Assembly: GCA_028583605.1 (NCBI GenBank)
Contig: CM053337.1
Span: forward strand, 15,913,654 to 15,977,653
DNA: 64,000 nucleotides
Source of the DNA: Dastarcus helophoroides
Lineage: Eukaryota > Arthropoda > Insecta > Coleoptera > Bothrideridae
Reading direction: 5' to 3'
Shown: piece by piece, positions 1 to 10,165 of the stretch
How the letters are laid out: each line of letters begins with the position of its first letter
How positions within the stretch are numbered: position 1 is the first letter of the stretch
Notes under the pieces: generated by a model
What the model was told of the DNA's origin: nothing
Databases searched by the model: none
Seen by the model: the letters and a program-made list of their open reading frames with translations, nothing else
Program-made: the position numbers and the translations under genes

Positions 1-721
1 GACTTTGTCAAGCAATGCTTGACCTATACGAAGAAGATGAAAATTTGAATATCATAATGAGCGACGAAGCCCATTTTCACCTGGAGGGATCAGTTAATAA
101 ACAAAACTGTCGCTACTGTTTACAGATAATTCTCGGGAAGTGTATGAGACCGCTACACAGTTCTAAGGTTACAGTTTGGTGCGGTATTCGACAGCGCGGA
201 ATTATCGGGCCATTTTTTTTTTTTTTTTTTGAGGAAACCGGGAGAACGGTGACGGTTACTTTTGCTCGCTATGTAAACTTGCTGCAAACTTTTTTTTTAC
301 CCGAACTTCACAGACGTTCAATTGCTAGAGCAGAGGTATGGTTCCAGCAGGATGGGCTACGGCTCATACAGCAAGGACTTACATGGCTGCATTTCCTAAT
401 TGGTTAATTTCTCGTTTTGGAGATCTCTTTTGGCCGTCGCGCTCTCCCGTGATTTTTATCTGTGGGAATACTTAAAATCTTGGGTGTATGAGAATAAACC
501 TCGTGCTTTAGAAGATTTGAAGACACGTTGCGAAAGGTGGAAGCAAACTTTCGCGAACGGCTTCAATGCTGTCTACGTGAAAATGGGCGTTATTTTTCGT
601 ATTTAGACATATAGATGGCATAGCTCAACAAATATTTATATGAAAATAATCTCATTTTTTTCTTAAATTTTAAAAGTTATTCCTCATTGAAAAATGTCCG
701 TTTCCCGTGACTCACCCTGTA
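1..721 (+). pseudogene. Tc1/mariner-type transposase remnant with 3' terminal repeat
   Basis: Remnant of a cut-and-paste transposase of the Tc1/mariner (DDE_3) superfamily, cut by the left edge of the window. The reading frame 15-407 shows the first catalytic Asp in the context SDEAHFH, then KVTVWCGI and the second Asp in WFQQDG. A second frame, 400-606, resumes with LWEYLKSWVYENKP, the usual C-terminal block, so there is a frameshift near 400; the third catalytic Asp is not recognisable. A run of about 18 T at roughly 214-231 lies inside the coding region and encodes a string of Phe, probably a slippage expansion. The element appears to end at 700-721 with GTTTCCCGTGACTCACCCTG followed by TA, the typical end and target dinucleotide of this group. 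The family call is from recognised motifs; the copy is clearly dead. Confidence 0.85.
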
Positions 722-1764
722 TTTAGTATACATAAAGGTTTATCTTTAAGGGGTTACAATTTCGAAAAAATAAGAAAACGTTTTAGAAATATGTAAACGA
801 ACTTTTTTCAAAATATGATACATTTTCAAAAACATCCAGAACACATGAAAGTTATTGTAGTCCTCAAATTCAGAAAGGAATTACAGCGCATCTCGCTCTT
901 CAAGAAACAGTGAGAAAAGGAACGCAAATGATACAATATCTCCCAATGGAGAAAAATTGTCGATTGCTACAAAAATACAGAAGTTTCAGTTACTTTCTAA
1001 TGTGGTATTTCTAGATGCCCTAAAGGAAAAAATGCAGCAGGAGTATTTTATGAGCGACGACGATCCAAAATAATATAAGGCTTAGGTGAAGATGATATTG
1101 TGAGCAACCAGAGTTGGCCCGCATCGTTTATATTTTGTGGCGCCAATCACCAGGAAAGAATTCCAATCTCAGCTTGTCCCGGCTGCGGGGATACTCTCCC
1201 AGCGTCACTCGGGCCTGGCGGAAGTGGATTGTTAATTACATATTCCTGTTCAATTAATCGATAAATCGTTGCCTGTTTTAACATTCGTTCAATTAATATT
1301 TTGAAGTTTGTGTTACCTTTTATTATCGTTATAATTTGTGTGTCGCTACCGTTATTGGTGTTTAAATTATGCAGGAGGAACACGAATCTAACAATATACA
1401 ATGATATACAAACCAGGAGACTTTTATGTTCATGGCACGTAATAAAAAATTGGAATTTGTTTGTTGGTAATTACACTAATACTATCATTAGTTAACATTA
1501 GTGCATGATTAAATTTAATTTTTTCATTAACGATAATAATACTAATACTTGGTGAATTCAAATAATCCTTATAGATTGTTTGCAATTTAGGGGGGTTATT
1601 AACTCATATTAACGATTGTTACTAACAGTTTGTTTAAAAGTTTACTAATAACAGTAACATTTAAATTAACAGTGCATGATTAAAAATTGTTTGGTGCATG
1701 GTATTTTTCCTCAAAATTAGGACACCAGGCTCTGCAATTTCGAGGAGATTGCAGGGGCATTACC
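722..1764. other. AT-rich spacer, no gene seen
   Basis: No convincing gene. The stretch is AT-rich apart from a short GC-richer patch at about 1150-1230. A run of open frame around 822-1000 has no recognisable domain. The segment 1480-1690 is full of TTAAC/GTTAA-type words and could be 5' flank or untranslated sequence of the jockey copy that follows. Confidence 0.5.
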
Positions 1765-3174
1765 ATGGCGGCGGCTATGGAAAAATTCTCCACCGAGATA
1801 GAGACCCTCTTGAAACTGTTTCAAGAGGTTAAAACCGAGATAAAGGAGTCAAAACAAAGCATCGACGCAGAGCAAAGGAGGGTTGACGTTCTCTATTCCG
1901 AAAGAATACTCAAACTAGACAACACGTCAAGCGAAATGAGCTATAGCGATGTAAGCGTTGTCAGTGAAGCGCCCAGCGAGGTTTCTGTAGGGAAACGTGC
2001 TCGCTCATCCTCTGGGGAGGCGGAAAATGAGGGAGGATTCCAGGTTCAGAAAAGGCAGAGAAGGAAGAAAACCGCGAAAAGGCTAGACATCTCGGAAGAG
2101 TCGTCTGGGGACGAAACTCCGACGCCGCCTGAACCAAGAAAGGGGAAGACGACGTCAGAGAAGTCTCCAAAAACCAACAAGGCAGCCCCCGTCAAACCTC
2201 AGGAAGAGGAAACGACGAAGGAAGCCAGTAGAGACGGAAACCGGATTCCACCGATTATCAGGGATAGCGGTAAGTGGAAGCACATTAATTCTTAAATGTA
2301 TTCCAGACAGATCGGATTCACAAAGGCAAAGTGCGTCTTTGAGGGAATCCGAATTCAGCCGGCATCAGAAGACGATTTGAGAGCGCTAACAAGGCTCCTG
2401 GAGAATGAAAAGGTGCTCTGTCACACCTTCACTCTCCCAGGAGACAGAAGCGTCAAGGCAGTGATTAGAAATGTTCCAAAGGACACCCCGGAGGAAGATT
2501 TTAAAACTGACCTTGAAGAGGAGGACTTCAAGGTTGTCAACGGGCGAAGAATGAAAAATTCTCGCACGAAGAAGACTCACAGTCTAATGTTCGTGGAGCT
2601 GCACACGGACAAGGTGTCTTCCAGACGACAAGGTTAATGGGGCTGGATATCCAGGTGGAGATCCCAAGGTCCAATAACCTGGCGAAGCAATGCCACAGGT
2701 GTCAGCGTTTTCACCACGGACAGATGAACTGTCACGCCGAGGCAGTTTGCGTGAAGTGTGCTGGGAAACACCTCACGAAAGATTGCAAGCGGCCGAGGGA
2801 AAAACCGGCCAACTGCAAAGGAGACCATGTAGCGAGCTACAGAGGATGCCCTGCCTTTCCAGCGCCAAGGAAGCAAAAGGCCACTCAGGAGAAGACCCAT
2901 AACTTCGAAAGCCAAACCGACAGTAAAGGCAACAACAACAGTCAATCCTCCAAAGGCTGTGCCGAAACCGATCGGAACCTCCAACCCAAAGGTAAGTGGA
3001 AACATTTATGCCTCAGTTGCAGGTGGCGCAAAGAAGATCCCCAAGAAAACTTCGGAAACGACAAAACGAGTCGTATTGGACTTGATTAGGGCCGTCTCTG
3101 AAGCCGGGAACCGCCAAGATGCCATCGTAAGCATCATGATGATGCTTCCCAAGATAATCTCTCTGAAACAGTAA
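1765..3174 (+). pseudogene. jockey-type LINE ORF1 (gag-like nucleic-acid-binding protein), broken
   Basis: ORF1 of a jockey-clade non-LTR retrotransposon; in intact elements this protein packages the RNA. The likely start is the ATG at 1765 (MAAAMEK, CCATGG context). An acidic/basic low-complexity N-terminal part is followed by a PRE_C2HC-like block (EGIRIQPASEDDLRAL... KAVIRNVP) and then zinc knuckles: CHRCQRFHHGQMNC and CVKCAGKHLTKDC. The third knuckle is damaged. The frame is closed by an in-frame TAA at 2293-2295 and shifted near 2610-2635 and again near 2950-2990; the tail SLKQ ends at 3174. ORF2 does not follow: MULE sequence begins at once. No terminal structure is visible, so this is a truncated, inactive copy. 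Confidence 0.85.
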
Positions 3175-3198
3175 TGGAGAGACGCCAGGAAAGGAGAG

Positions 3199-3815
3199 TT
3201 AACGTAAATATATTTATTGATTTTGAAAAAGCCACCCACACAGCAATGGAATTAGTATTGCCAAATACAAATATAAGGGGGTGCCGCTTTCATCTTGGGC
3301 AAAGTTGGTATAGAAAAATTCAGACCCTTGGCTTGAGTACAGAATACAAGTCCAAATCTGAAACTGCAATGTTTTTGAAATTATTTTTTGGACTTCCATT
3401 TTTACATCCTCGCCAAGTGTCTGATATATTTACAGACCATTTAATAGCAATTGCACCTAATGATACGAAAGTGACAGAATTTTTCGATTACGTGCTAGAC
3501 ACTTATATATTTCCTCCCAAAATTTGGGGCGAATTTTCTTCTTCCGCTAACAGAACAACAAATAATTGTGAATCTTTTCATCTAAATTAAATAAGTTGTT
3601 CAATAGTCCGCATCCCAATATGTTCATATTTATGGACGTATTAAAAGTAATACAAAATGAAACGAGTATTCAATTAAGAAGTAACTCTGTTAAACAGTCG
3701 AAAATTGAGAGAAAAGGAAATGTTTTTGAGAACCAACATCGGTAGCTTACTTAGGGAAAGTATAACTGTTTTTGAATTTGTAAAAAGGGTTTTCTTCAAG
3801 TTTCTGCCAATGTAA
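3199..3815 (+). pseudogene. MULE-type transposase fragment (C-terminal part)
   Basis: Part of a Mutator-like (MULE) transposase. The frame 3174-3590 contains FIDFEKA, CRFHLGQSWYRKIQ and WGEFSSSANRTTNNCESFH, the conserved end of the MULE domain seen in many insect copies. A stop at 3588-3590 interrupts it; the next frame continues with NKLFNSPHPNMFIF and, after further breaks, a tail near 3760-3815. The N-terminal FLYWCH-type zinc finger and the first catalytic region are missing. The fragment begins within about 25 bases of the end of the jockey ORF1, so the first 25 bases of the open frame probably belong to that element or to the junction. Confidence 0.75.
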
Positions 3816-4165
3816 CTGCCACCTATGTATGTATTTTTAATATCTGTGTATTGTACAAGTTCATAATAAACTGTATACTGTATCCTATATTGTTTTATTA
3901 ACTTATACATATTTTGACGTTGCAACTTCCAATCCCAATGAATATAACCCTATCGAGAACAGTACATATTTAAAATCTCCAGAATGTGTTCAAAAAAATA
4001 ATTCTTTAATACTTCGGGTAGGTACATAATTAGGACGCTAGTTATACATACACTTATTTAATGAGGAGCGCGGACGCTTGTTACGTACCTATAATTTTTG
4101 TGCTGGGACGCTAGTTACCTAGTCAGGTAGAAATGGGGAGCTAGTTACCCCGACCCCTCACCGAC
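3816..4165 (+). other. 3' flank of MULE fragment with repeated GGACGCTAGTTA motif
   Basis: No gene. An AATAAA lies near 3864. The segment 4028-4150 carries three variants of a short word: GGACGCTAGTTAT near 4032, GGACGCTAGTTACC near 4106 and GGAGCTAGTTACC near 4137. Repeated sub-terminal motifs like this often mark transposon ends, and the position behind the MULE fragment suggests its 3' terminal region, but I cannot pair it with a 5' terminus. Confidence 0.35.
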
Positions 4166-4350
4166 GAAGGTGGATTAAGTAGCTTTCGTCCGGTGAACGA
4201 ACTCTCGCTAGCGCACCTAACAACATAGAGCACAGTCGACGGCACGCACCAAAGGGGGTGAACTGATTAGCCTTCTTTTGGGGCGGCTGCAGGTGGTCAC
4301 GGACGCCTGCCATCAGGGGTGAATCGAGTAGCTTTCGATCGGCGGCGCCC
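4166..4350 (+). repeat. GC-rich patch with a motif present three times
   Basis: A GC-rich island in AT-rich surroundings. A word close to GGTGAATCGAGTAGCTTTCG appears near 4169 (GGTGGATTAAGTAGCTTTCG), near 4256 (a more diverged version, GGTGAACTGATTAGCCTTC) and near 4318 (GGTGAATCGAGTAGCTTTCG). Open frames here on both strands have no recognisable product. Confidence 0.45.
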
Positions 4351-4559
4351 GCAGCTCACAAAATTATCACCACAGTTAATGTTCACCAAAAGACGGCGGT
4401 CAAAGGAACGAAAGTTTCGGAACCGCGTTAAACTAACAAAGAACCATGATGACGGCCACATCCCAAGTGGTGGCAGGAGCAGAATGACACCCACAATTAG
4501 GAAAAACATAACAACTCAAAATGTCAACTTCTTAGCAACTTACATAAACATCAGTTCTA

Positions 4560-6009
4560 GGTAAATGCAAAGTGAAATCATCGATGGCAGTTTAATAACT
4601 TCAAATAAAGAGCTATCTGCTTCTGCAGTACTGCCATATTTTATAAATTCAATTTAAAAAAAAGACATCTATAGGGAATATTTCGCAGGTAATCAAAATA
4701 TGTTAAAGTAACTACACGTTATAAGATCAGCTTATACACAACTTGCCAAGTGAAAGTTGATTGCTATAACATAAGGTTCTTGAAAATTTTGCTTAAGATA
4801 AGAGTATAATTCAGTGGAGTTTTCCGGCAATGTACAAGATTAGTTCACAGGACTCTCCAATCCCCAAGGTGGCTAGAGTACTTCCTGGAAGTTCTTGTTC
4901 CTTGAACAGCATCAATCAGGGGTAGCTGTCGTTTGGTTTTCAATTGTAAGGGATGATGCAACGTGACTGAAAAAGCAAATAAGTTGTTAATGAATCATTC
5001 ATAAGCTTGGTTTAATCTAAGAAAAATGTTTATTCGATAAAAAAAAAATAAAGATAATTTAAGATGATTAACACATAAAGTTCATTTTTTATGTCAATTT
5101 CAATTGTTAAACAGAGTTAAACAGGTAGTTTATGAATTTTGGTCAAATTGGCTTAATTAATTTATCACTGTACCAAATTACAACAATTTTTTATTTAAAA
5201 ATTGGAAGAATAAGGTTTTAATTTATAAATTTACAGCTATATACACAGCGATGTCTGCATATCTTATTATGAACCTCAAGGGATTGAAGAAATCTGTTCT
5301 TTATAAGCGAAATTCGTATTAAAAGATAATTAATTACAGTACAGTAGAACCCCGCTAGTCCGAACTTCGGGTGGTTCAATTCTATGGGTAATTCTACCTT
5401 AACCTTGGTACCACATAGAATTGTTTTCTTTAATCTACAGCTTGCAGAAACTGTATTATGTAAACTTTTTAAACAAAAAATGCTTTTGGAGTGTCTCAAG
5501 CATGTTGAATGGCATTTCTAATCCGCTCCTTCTGAGACATTTAAAAACATGGAATAATAGAGGTGCAAAAGGATGTCATCCAAATCTGTGCAGGAGAAAA
5601 TATTAGCCTTCTTTTAATTTGATATCAAAAATATTACAGACATTGTAAACAAAAAATAGAATAAATATATTTTATTAAATTCACCTTAATTTATTCAAAG
5701 TCAACATTCCGTAAAAAAGGACCTTTTGGAAAAAAAATCGAAATTTTGAGAGAAAGGGAAATAAGGTCGGAATAACGAAATAATCAAACGAATTTTATAA
5801 AACAAGTGAAAATTTCCATAAGGTTTAAAGTCGAAATTTGTAGAAATATGTATTTTGCAAAATGTTGAGAAGAACAGTGAAACAAATTTGAAAACAATTC
5901 GAAATTTTTAGAAAAAGGGGAATAGTGAAATAAAAACATTGGGAATAAAGTCGAAATAGTGAAAAAATGCAAATATTGAAGAAATTTTACAAAAACTGTT
6001 GGTTAGTTA
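4560..6009. other. non-genic AT-rich sequence with a pogo/Tigger-like terminus
   Basis: No host gene is recognisable. At 5340-5370 the sequence TACAGTAGAACCCCGCTAG resembles the terminus of pogo/Tigger elements (CAGTAGAACC... after a TA target); I find no convincing mate or transposase. From about 5700 the AAAGTCGAAATTT-type repeat dominates. Confidence 0.45.
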
Positions 6010-6100
6010 TTGTAGGACAATTCGTAACTATTCAACTTTATTAACGATCAAAAAGCAACAAATATTAAAAAAAAACGCAATGTTTTGATAAATATTTGCT

Positions 6101-6143
6101 AACACCGGACCAGGTTTCACATTACTCCATCTTCGGCGGTGTT
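6101..6143 (-). ncRNA. hammerhead ribozyme-like motif, family D (Penelope arm)
   Basis: Read on the minus strand: stem I strand AACACCG, core CCGAAGA (one change from CUGANGA), a single U, a weak hairpin with a GUAA loop, GAAA, stem III word ACCUGGU, then C as the predicted cleavage nucleotide and the second stem I strand CGGUGUU. Stem I is seven perfect pairs, the strongest evidence here. Stem II is poor (GGA against UGU). The U-to-C change at core position 4 probably abolishes activity. The related right-arm copy at 6420-6458 keeps a perfect CUGACGA and GAAA but has lost its stem I partner. Confidence 0.6.
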
Positions 6144-6333
6144 TTTAATAGATGCACAACATAAACTTACACGTGTGAACACAGTAGAAGTATTACATAT
6201 TTGTAATAACACTAAAAAACTTAAATTCTTGAAAGCCGTAGAAATTCACAAATACTTACAATATAGTCAATTTACACTCATGAACGAGCAGCTTGATCTT
6301 GAGAAAACACCTCTAATTGAAGCTTTGGACTAG
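6139..6333 (+). pseudogene. GIY-YIG domain tail of a Penelope-like polyprotein
   Basis: The open frame resembles the extreme C-terminus of Penelope-like proteins: DAQHKL, then EVLHICNNTKKLKFLKAVEI with an N/Q-rich tail up to LIEALD. In the family this end of the GIY-YIG nuclease follows a conserved His, an ILH-type strand and a Glu in a helix (LE...I); here the helix reads KAVEIHKY. The upstream GIY and YIG motifs and the whole reverse transcriptase are missing. The first residues (MFLI) come from the arm junction, not from the domain. The call is by pattern recognition only and needs a profile search. Confidence 0.6.
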
Positions 6334-6683
6334 AATTCGTATTAGACGGAATATTCGTAGGAGTCTGTGACCCATGGAGCTTGTTAGCATAACAACGGCT
6401 AAACAAATTGCTGGTATAACTGACGATGATGCAGTAATGCGAAATCTGGTCCGGAGTTGGCAAATATTGATCAAAACATTGTGGAATTTTTAATATCTGT
6501 TGCTTTTTGATCGCTAATAAAGTTTAACAGTTATGAACATTAAAGAATTCCACAAAAGGGTTGGAAATGTCAATTAGTGTAGGAGAAAACACGGTCTGCC
6601 CATCTATTCCACCGATACCACTCAATGTAAAATCTCCCATTATATTCTCCCCATGCACAGTGTTTAACTTTCCAGACCCACTA

Positions 6684-6830
6684 AAGCACTGAACTAAACA
6701 CCGTGGCTTGTGATCAAGTCCAAAGAAGGTTTCACCCCTTTACCACATCGGCAATTAAATAAATAATTACGCAACGGCGTATGTGGTAAAGGGGTGAAAC
6801 CTTCTTTGGACTTTCCAGACTCAATTAATC
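6684..6830. repeat. fold-back repeat, family B, ribozyme deleted
   Basis: A near-perfect inverted repeat: about 32 bases starting AGTCCAAAGAAGG and reading through CACCCCTTTACCACAT return in reverse complement about 30 bases later. The same unit, including the preceding word GCACTGAACTAAACAC, recurs at 51.08 kb; a related copy lies at 40.38 kb. In those two copies the arm continues into a hammerhead-like motif; here the centre has collapsed to ATTACGCAACGGCGT, so the motif is lost. Confidence 0.75.
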
Positions 6831-7558
6831 AACCAACAGAAAATTTGTTTACCCTTTTTTCAATCCAGTGCAACATGTCGAATATCTGACCACTGACCAT
6901 GTGCCAGTTGAAATAAATAGTTCCTTCATTGTTATCTCCTTTGTTGAAGCGTTCAAACTTATCATTCATCTAAAAATGTTTACATCCAAAGTATTTGCTT
7001 GCTAAGGATAAAAAGATATTAAAAGCATAATTATAATTACCACAAAAGATTTTTCGATAACAGAAGTACGTCCCACGGTAAGTGTAGATGTCTCTCAATC
7101 CCACAAAGCCAATTTTAATAGTATCGAAGGCAAGCACAATAGCGCAAGCACTCTTGTTAGATCAAAAAAAAAGTGAGGTTAATTACAATATCAACAATTA
7201 AGCGGGCCGAGGTGGGAACCTCAAAATTTTTGCGGAAGACGCGGAAGTGGACTTTATCAGTTGTCAGCACTGACGCGCCAGCACCATAGAAACAGAAACT
7301 AGGGAGATGTTTATAGTCCATTTCAGTTCAATGTGCATCCGAGTCGGTGTTGCCATGTCTACGATAATTATCGTTTTATAGGATAACTAGCGGTTTGTGG
7401 GCGAAATTCGATCAATTGCATCTGTAAAAAACGAAATTTTTGTTCACATAATTAATTAGTATTTATTTATACGCAAATTCCTAATTCTTACCTTGAGGAT
7501 ATGAAGGAAGGGATGGAAGTAGGAAAATTACCACTTTTACCGACAATTCAGCGCCCCT
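6831..7558. other. no gene seen
   Basis: Mixed-composition spacer. I see no coding signature, RNA gene or repeat that I recognise, apart from a short GC-richer section at 7200-7300. Confidence 0.4.
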
Positions 7559-7559
7559 C

Positions 7560-8800
7560 AAATTAACGATTTTTTTTTAAATTTCATTTTTTTTAGAATT
7601 TCAACCTTTTTTTTAAACTACAACATTTTTTAACATTGTGAAGTTTTTTTGTTAACCCCACTTTATTCTATTTCATCTTTAATATAAACAGATTTTTATT
7701 TTGATAATTTTAACTTTTCTTTGAAATTAAATCAGTTTTTAAATTTTGTTTATTTTGAAACTAAATCAATTTTTAAATTTTGTTTATTTTAAAAATTTCG
7801 ACTCCAAAATTTGGACTTTCTTCCGAAAAATTTAACTTTTTCATTTCAATTTTTTTCAAATTGTTCATTTTATTTTAATATCGATCACTTGAATATTTCG
7901 ACTTATTGACAAGTTTCACTTTCTTTGAAAATTTCGAATTTTTAAATGTCCGCTGTTTTGGAAGATTTCGACTTCTTTTGAAAATTCTTACATTTTAAAG
8001 TTTCCACTTATTTCAAACTTTCCATTTTTTCGATATTTTGACTGTTTCTCAAAATTTTGACTTGATCAATTTTTTCGGTTTTTTGACATTATTTTTAACT
8101 CTTGGCTTTTAAAAACGTTAATTTTTTGAAAATTTCGACTTTTTTAAAATTCTTACTCTTTTCAGCATTCGATTTTTTAAAAGTTTCGGCTTTTTTGGAT
8201 AATGTAATCTTGTTTTGAAAATTTAATAGTGTTAACTTTATTTCAAAAATTTGACTTATTGAAAATTGCGATTTTTCAAAATTTTCCGCTTTTTTAGAAA
8301 AGAGATCACTTTTAAATTCTATGGTTTTGGCAGTTTTGATTTTATAAAAAAATCCTATTTCTATTTAACTCTTCTTCTTCTTCTTCTTCCTATTTAAGTC
8401 TTCTTCAAAATTGCCCATTTTTTAATTTGAAAATGTACATCTTTTTTAAAAATTCCCTACTCATTTGGAAGTTTTCGATTTGTTTCAAAAAGTCGGCTTT
8501 TTTGACATTTCAATCTTTACTCAAATTTTTGACCATTTTTTTTTGTTTGATATTTTTTAATAATTTGAATTTTTTATAAATTTTGACTCCATTTTGAAAA
8601 TGTTACCTTTAAAATGCGTACTATTTTTCTAAATTTTGGTTTTTCTCAAAATTGATTTCCGTAAATTTGATGGCGCCAAAGTTTTTAATTTTTTCAAATC
8701 TTTAACATTACCAAGTTTCAACTTTCTTTAAAATTTTTACTTTTTCTTGAAATATTATCTATTTATTTTGTAAATTTCGATTTTTGAAAAATGTTTCTTT
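7560..8800 (+). repeat. T-rich degenerate satellite block (AAATTTCGACTTTTT type)
   Basis: About 1.2 kb made of loosely repeated words such as AAATTTCGAC, TTTTTGAAAATTTCG and TTTCAAAATT, with no long open frame. The unit period is blurred, around 20-40 bases. A (TTC)n microsatellite sits at about 8370-8390. The same vocabulary, or its reverse complement, builds most of 20.8-36, 38-40.7, 45.7-47.4 and 53.8-54.9 kb. Confidence 0.7.
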
Positions 8801-8885
8801 TAAACATGTTTATTTTTGCCGACAGGCAATTAATTTGACATTAGTGAATGGCGATATTCTCGTTGTTTCGGATTCACTTATGTTT

Positions 8886-9006
8886 GATGGAACGGACTGG
8901 TTCTTGGTTACCTTCAAACATTGCAATACAGAACATAGAGCAACCTTTGTTGTGTTTTTTAATCTTTCTTGGTTTCAGGGAACAAGTTCTGTATTTCAAT
9001 TTTCAC
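8886..9006. repeat. family A repeat, collapsed inverted copy
   Basis: Begins with GGAACGGACTGG...CTTGGTTACCTTCAAACATTG (minus-strand end of the family) and runs straight into AGAGCAACCTTTGTTGTG, then CTTGGTTTCAGGG and ACAAGTTCTGTATTTCAAT in plus orientation. It is a head-to-head pair of family A units whose centre, including the ribozyme-like part, is deleted. Short open frames across it are incidental. Confidence 0.65.
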
Positions 9007-9138
9007 TGGTGTTACTTTCATCCCCATGATGGCGCCACTATGTTCGCCAGGGCCACCCCACCCTGTCATCTTAAATGAGATTTAAAAACATACCTTGTAG
9101 CGACCTCTTACACAGATTTTTGAATTATCGTCGATTCC

Positions 9139-9665
9139 AATCAGTGTTACCAGCGGTAGCGGGATTCCGCTACTTAAACGAAAGGTAAACGGAAGATTTT
9201 TTATATCTTTGGCAGAGAATAACACTGCCCGACACGTTAAAATTTTAAATAATCTTGTTGTTATTTATTTTTTACGTCGTTTAAATTTTAATATAGTTTT
9301 AAGTGTTTTTCAGTGTTGAGTCCCAAACAGCGATTGATAAACCAAGATCCAACGCAATCGCTGTTTGCGGCAATCTAAAACAGATTGCCATCCCTTAATA
9401 GAAAGTACTGAAATTTAGGATTGTGAAAGGAGTGACCGACGAAGAAAAAGCCAATAAAACTGCATACAAATATGAATACTTCGCAAATAAATTACAGAGA
9501 ATATCTTTGGCTTTAATTACCCACCGAAGGTAACAAAATATATTTATTCTTTAAGGTCAGGTTTTTTGCAGAATTCTTTACCCTTGCTGTATTGGGTAGC
9601 GGCCGGTAGCGGAATTTTAGAGATCTGATAGCGACATTTGGCATTGAACCATTGGCAACACTGAT
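9139..9665. mobile_element. small element with inverted termini (AATCAGTGTTRCC)
   Basis: The left end AATCAGTGTTACC (9139) and right end GGCAACACTGATT (9653-9665) are inverted repeats. Just inside, the left side has the palindrome GTAGCGGGATTCCGCTAC, and the right side carries GGTAGCGG twice. There is no transposase. It contains a second fold-back repeat at about 9425-9508. No clear target duplication is visible, so the superfamily is unknown. Confidence 0.4.
9425..9508 (+). repeat. copy of the 51.9-kb fold-back repeat (single arm)
   Basis: GTGAAAGGAGTGACCGACG, then AAGAAAAAGCCAATAAAAC and TGCATACAAATATGAATAC, match the right arm of the palindrome at 51.9 kb almost base for base. Only one arm is present here. 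Confidence 0.75.
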
Positions 9666-10165
9666 TATAATTCCCAAATTCTCCAACGATGGCGCTTGAG
9701 AAATATATTCTGTGCTTGAGAACATAAAATTCATAGTTGGCAACATCTGGAGAAATGTAAAGAGTAAATAGTTTAAAAAAGTGTAATAAAAAGGTAAATA
9801 TTATCTACATCTACCACGATTACCGATAAATGGGAAAGCGTAATGAAATTGTGGAAGTTTAATATGAATCGAAATGACGTCCACGGCTTCAGAAAAAGAA
9901 AATGTTACATTCTCACCTCAAGGATCATAATATGGTTTTCATTCCCCGTCTAATGATTCTCGAAGAACGAGTGTAAATATAAATAAAGTAAAATAGTTTT
10001 TCCAAATTTCATGAAGTTACACTCAGGAAGAGTTTAAACCTGGGAACTACATAGATCGGGGTATGCACAAAAGATCTCCTTAGGTCGAGGAACGGGGTGG
10101 ACGAAGAGAAACACTGAAACGACCCATATATAATCTAATCTAATCTACACTCATGCGGACCTACG
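9666..10165. other. no gene seen
   Basis: Unique-looking spacer with no recognised coding or RNA feature. A short TAATC repeat lies near 10130-10145, just before the tandem array. Confidence 0.4.

Larger units (their letters stand above)
6010..6545 (+). mobile_element. Penelope-like element remnant with inverted terminal arms
   Basis: Two arms of about 115-140 bases in opposite orientation enclose a short coding remnant. The right arm (about 6420-6545) reads on the plus strand, and the left arm (about 6010-6143) carries the same sequence on the minus strand; both include ATCAAAACATTG and GTTGCTTTTTGATCG. Between them lies the tail of a GIY-YIG endonuclease domain in plus orientation. An upstream terminal repeat inverted relative to the coding strand is a known arrangement of Penelope-like elements. 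Each arm begins with a hammerhead-like motif: near complete in the left arm, half destroyed in the right. Reverse transcriptase is absent, so this is a heavily 5'-deleted copy. Confidence 0.65.
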
